DNA from: Chitinophaga pinensis
GTDB taxonomy: Bacteria; Bacteroidota; Bacteroidia; Chitinophagales; Chitinophagaceae
NCBI GenBank assembly: GCA_943331145.2
Contig: CALQKL020000068.1
Location: 1 to 9,330, forward strand
Direction of reading: 5' to 3'
Length of the DNA: 9,330 nucleotides
In this document: positions 7,262-9,330 of the stretch, piece by piece
Numbering within the stretch: position 1 is the stretch's first letter
How the letters are laid out: each line of letters starts with the position of its first letter
Position numbers and translations under genes: made by a program
Notes under the pieces: model-generated
What the model was told of the DNA's origin: nothing
Databases searched by the model: none
Seen by the model: the letters and a program-made list of their open reading frames with translations, nothing else

Positions 7262-7654
7262 ATGAAACTTCTTTTTATTAGTTTTTTTTTGATTTTTATT
7301 TCTTTTGCTGCTGATGCTCAATCAAGGCTTGGTTACACAGAATACGATATTAGGAATGTAGAATTTCCAAATGAAAAATTCACAACAAGATTTACGGACA
7401 ATAATTTAAAATTTATAATTTGGCAAAACGACAGGACTGTAAATTATTACTATTTTGATTCAAAAGGTTTATGCGACAACTGTTTTACAATGCCAAAATC
7501 GGTGGGAGTCTTAAATTATTATGTCGAAAAATATAACAATGAATATGTTATTGTTTCTGACAAAGAATGGAAGTATTACACAAAGAATGGGTTAGTCATA
7601 CATATTAAGCTGCTTTATTTGGATGGCAACAATTATTTTAATTATACTTTTTAA
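7262..7654 (+). CDS. Small secreted protein of unknown function
   Basis: A 130-residue protein that I do not recognise. Residues 1-19 form a clear Sec signal peptide: KLL, then a hydrophobic FISFFLIFISF stretch, then AADA with probable cleavage between Ala19 and Gln20. There is no lipobox Cys, so it is not a lipoprotein. The mature part of about 111 residues is rich in Tyr, Asn, Phe and Lys. A CDNC pair (two Cys three residues apart, near residue 72) could form a disulfide or bind a ligand. The strand-like aromatic pattern (NYYYFDSKG, VLNYYVEKYNNEYVIV, EWKYYTKNG) suggests an all-beta fold. There is no T9SS sorting domain at the C-terminus, so it is probably periplasmic. It stands alone, about 220 bp from the gene before it and about 350 bp from the one after it. 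The start is the only ATG that keeps the signal peptide intact. Confidence 0.8.
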   Translation: MKLLFISFFLIFISFAADAQSRLGYTEYDIRNVEFPNEKFTTRFTDNNLKFIIWQNDRTVNYYYFDSKGLCDNCFTMPKSVGVLNYYVEKYNNEYVIVSDKEWKYYTKNGLVIHIKLLYLDGNNYFNYTF

Positions 7655-7661
7655 TGCTTAA

Positions 7662-7681
7662 ATGTTATTTTAAATAAACAT
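7662..7681 (+). terminator. Weak hairpin after the secreted-protein gene
   Basis: ATGTT (7662-7666) pairs with AACAT (7677-7681), and inner ATT/AAT pairing is possible with one bulge. GTTTTATT follows, starting 8 bases after the stop codon. The position suits a terminator, but the stem is short and AT-rich. Confidence 0.3.
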
Positions 7682-7820
7682 GTTTTATTGGCTTTAGAAT
7701 CATTTAATGCATAGACTTTTAATGATTTCCAGTTTATTTTTGGGTATACTCAACACGTTTTTATTCTATTTTTCTTTCACAATTAAAGATTTTGCGACAT
7801 TCTAAACATTTTTTTCCTTT

Positions 7821-7845
7821 TTCAAACAGAAATCTATTGTTTGAA
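7821..7845 (+). other. 8-bp inverted repeat within the gene-free region
   Basis: TTCAAACA (7821-7828) and TGTTTGAA (7838-7845) are perfect inverted copies around a 9-base loop. On the plus strand TTTAGCTTTTAGC follows. It could be a distal terminator, a stem in a small RNA or a protein site. Nothing in the sequence decides between these. Confidence 0.4.
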
Positions 7846-7966
7846 TTTAGCTTTTAGCATTCAAATGGAATTGTCTTTAATTTATTTAAATTTTTAATTC
7901 TATTTCCGCAATAAAACAATCTTCAACCTTAATGCGTCTAATTTTTTTGGAAATTAATTTTTCAAA

Positions 7967-7985
7967 ATGATAGTAATACTATTAT
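7967..7985. promoter_or_regulatory. Probable TetR operator
   Basis: A perfect 13-bp palindrome ATAGTAATACTAT (7970-7982) abuts the -7 box. Allowing one mismatched pair (G7969/T7983), it extends to 19 bp over 7967-7985 and overlaps the box. Its size and position between the -33 and -7 elements suit a TetR dimer blocking RNA polymerase. The half-site ACTATTA recurs at 7999-8005, just before the start codon. Autoregulation by the downstream TetR protein is inferred from position. Confidence 0.55.
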
Positions 7986-7990
7986 ATTTG
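7983..7990 (+). promoter_or_regulatory. Bacteroidota -7 promoter box for the tetR-like/ABC operon
   Basis: TATATTTG matches the TAnnTTTG consensus exactly and ends 16 bases before the ATG at 8007. A clear -33 TTG at the normal spacing is missing; only a T-rich stretch (TTTTTC) lies there. This would fit a weak or activator-independent but repressible promoter. Confidence 0.65.
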
Positions 7991-8006
7991 CAATTAAAAC
8001 TATTAA

Positions 8007-8690
8007 ATGGACAATTTGCTGGCCAACCTTAAAATCAAAGTAAGTGATGGATTATTCCAAATAGATCCGTTTACCAGTAAATTAGGGAAGTCGATTATTT
8101 TTCACTCCGTTGAAATGATTACCGAACTGGGATTTGAAAAGTCTACGTTTAAAAAACTTGGCGAATCTATTGGTTCGCCTGAAGCTTCTATTTATAGATA
8201 CTTTAAAAGTAAAAATCAACTGCTTTGTTATCTAATTTCTTGGTACTGGGGCTGGATGGAATGTCGATTGATGTTAGAAATTGCCAATATTTCTTGTCCC
8301 AATGTAAGATTAGAAAAATCCATCGCTTTGGTTTTGTCTAATGCAAACGAAAATATTTTTATTGAAGATGTTGAAATGAATAAGCTTCATCAAATTATTA
8401 TCTCCGAATCGATAAAAACCTATTTAAATAAAGATGTTGACACGTCAAATAAAGAAGGCGCATTTTTAAATTACAAACAGTTTGTTGAACGCGTTTCAAA
8501 AATTATCAATGAAATTAATCCAAAATATAAATACCCTCAAATGCTGTTGACTACCATTTTTGAAGGGGCGCATTTGCAAGTTTTTTTTGGAGAACATCTG
8601 CCTCGATTAACAAACAAACAAAATACACCGGATTACATTACAAAATTTTACATTAACCTTGCTTTACAATCAATAAATAGTTCAATATGA
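8007..8690 (+). CDS. TetR/AcrR-family transcriptional regulator
   Basis: A 227-residue one-component regulator. Residues about 26-73 form the N-terminal TetR DNA-binding domain: GKSIIFHSVEMITELGFEKS, then KKLGESIGSPEASIYRYFKSKNQLL, with the recognition helix and the characteristic YRYFKSK turn at 63-69. The remaining 150 residues are the helical, family-specific ligand and dimer domain, which gives no clue to the ligand. It is unusual in having about 25 residues before the DNA-binding domain, though the ATG is well placed 16 bases after the promoter box. Its stop codon overlaps the start of the ABC exporter gene (ATGA), so the two are translated together, and the exporter is the likely regulatory target. 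The palindrome at its own promoter suggests autorepression. An alternative is control by a different regulator. Confidence 0.9.
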   Translation: MDNLLANLKIKVSDGLFQIDPFTSKLGKSIIFHSVEMITELGFEKSTFKKLGESIGSPEASIYRYFKSKNQLLCYLISWYWGWMECRLMLEIANISCPNVRLEKSIALVLSNANENIFIEDVEMNKLHQIIISESIKTYLNKDVDTSNKEGAFLNYKQFVERVSKIINEINPKYKYPQMLLTTIFEGAHLQVFFGEHLPRLTNKQNTPDYITKFYINLALQSINSSI

Positions 8691-9330
8691 AAACACCGTA
8701 TCAGCGATTTTGGCTTTTATTAAAACCCGATAGCAAAGAGATTTATCAAGTGTACACCTATGCTTTTTTTAAAGGCGTAATCGCGCTCTCGTTGCCTATT
8801 GGAATTCAAGCGATCATCAACCTCATTCAAGGTGGAAGCGTATCTGTCTCATGGATGGTGCTTGTTTTTATAGTTACCCTTGGCATTGCATTAGGCGGTT
8901 ACATGCAACTAATGCAGATGAGAATTATTGAAACCATTCAACAAAAAATATTTACCCGTGCTGCATTTGACTTTACATATAGAATTCCGAAAATAACGTT
9001 CGAACAAATTTACAAGCATTATGCGCCTGAACTGATGAATCGATTTTTCGATGTGCTTACTTTGCAAAAAAGCCTATCAAAAATTATTATTGATTTCTCA
9101 ACAGCAATCTTACAAATAATTTTTGGTTTAATTCTATTGTCGCTTTATCACCCCTTCTTTATTCTATTCAGTATTTTATTGATTGTACTGGTTTTTAGCA
9201 TTATAAAATTAACCAGTAAAAAAGGATTGGAAACAAGTTTAGATGAATCGAAATATAAATACAAAGTTGTTTCTTGGCTGGAGGAATTGGCTAGAGTAAA
9301 AGACAGTTTTAAACTTGCTGGCGTTTCTAA
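8687..9330 (+). CDS. ABC exporter membrane domain (3' partial)
   Basis: The frame opens at an ATG that overlaps the TetR stop codon and runs off the right edge, giving 214 residues. Hydrophobic segments lie at about 23-46 (including ALSLPIGIQAIINLI), 53-72, and 134-175, which probably holds two membrane passes. Between them is a charged cytoplasmic-loop region with RIIETIQQKIFTRAAFDF (79-96), typical of type I ABC exporter transmembrane domains such as HlyB/MsbA-like half-transporters. The nucleotide-binding domain, with Walker A and signature motifs, would lie beyond the window, so ATPase function is assumed from the family. There is no N-terminal C39 peptidase domain. In many Bacteroidota such TetR-linked exporters are followed by HlyD-like and TolC-like genes, making an efflux or type I secretion unit; that part is expected, not seen. 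The substrate is unknown. Confidence 0.82.
   Translation, partial: MKTPYQRFWLLLKPDSKEIYQVYTYAFFKGVIALSLPIGIQAIINLIQGGSVSVSWMVLVFIVTLGIALGGYMQLMQMRIIETIQQKIFTRAAFDFTYRIPKITFEQIYKHYAPELMNRFFDVLTLQKSLSKIIIDFSTAILQIIFGLILLSLYHPFFILFSILLIVLVFSIIKLTSKKGLETSLDESKYKYKVVSWLEELARVKDSFKLAGVS

Larger units (their letters stand above)
7655..8006. other. 352-bp gene-free region
   Basis: I see no open reading frame of useful length on either strand, no tRNA and no recognisable remnant of a gene. It holds a weak hairpin after the upstream stop, a better hairpin at 7821-7845, and at its right end the promoter and palindrome of the TetR gene. T-rich and A-rich runs dominate the remainder. Confidence 0.7.

Overview
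The window is a stretch of an AT-rich Bacteroidota (Cytophaga-Flavobacterium-Bacteroides group) chromosome. Four things point there. A large surface protein ends in a gliding-motility-associated (CHU_C) sorting domain of the type IX secretion system. Two start regions carry the Bacteroidota -7 promoter box TAnnTTTG. No start codon has an obvious Shine-Dalgarno sequence. The TetR plus exporter pair at the right edge resembles arrangements common in this phylum. No rRNA, tRNA, CRISPR array, integrase or transposase is visible.

Layout. Positions 1-2097 (+) hold the 3' part of a secreted repeat protein: seven tandem 156-bp units, then three Ig/PKD-like modules and a CHU_C sorting domain. It converges on a minus-strand block made of a minimal PspC membrane protein (2138-2335), peptide chain release factor 3 (prfC, 2428-4014), a SIMPL/DUF541 envelope protein (4109-4840) and a coiled-coil protein with an RmuC-like PD-(D/E)XK core (4955-6301). 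A 160-bp divergent region follows. Next on the plus strand come an unrecognised 192-residue protein (6462-7040) and a small secreted protein of 130 residues (7262-7654). A 352-bp gene-free stretch ends in a clear promoter with a palindrome abutting it. That promoter drives a TetR-family regulator (8007-8690), which overlaps by 4 bp the start of an ABC exporter membrane domain cut off by the window edge (8687-9330).

How the genes relate. The left half is mostly housekeeping or envelope genes that need not be co-transcribed, since prfC has its own promoter box. The right end is the best-defined regulated unit: a probable TetR-controlled operon whose regulator binds its own promoter and controls an exporter. 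The least explained items are the RmuC-like coiled-coil protein and its divergent 192-residue neighbour. No complete, clearly new system can be demonstrated from this window alone.
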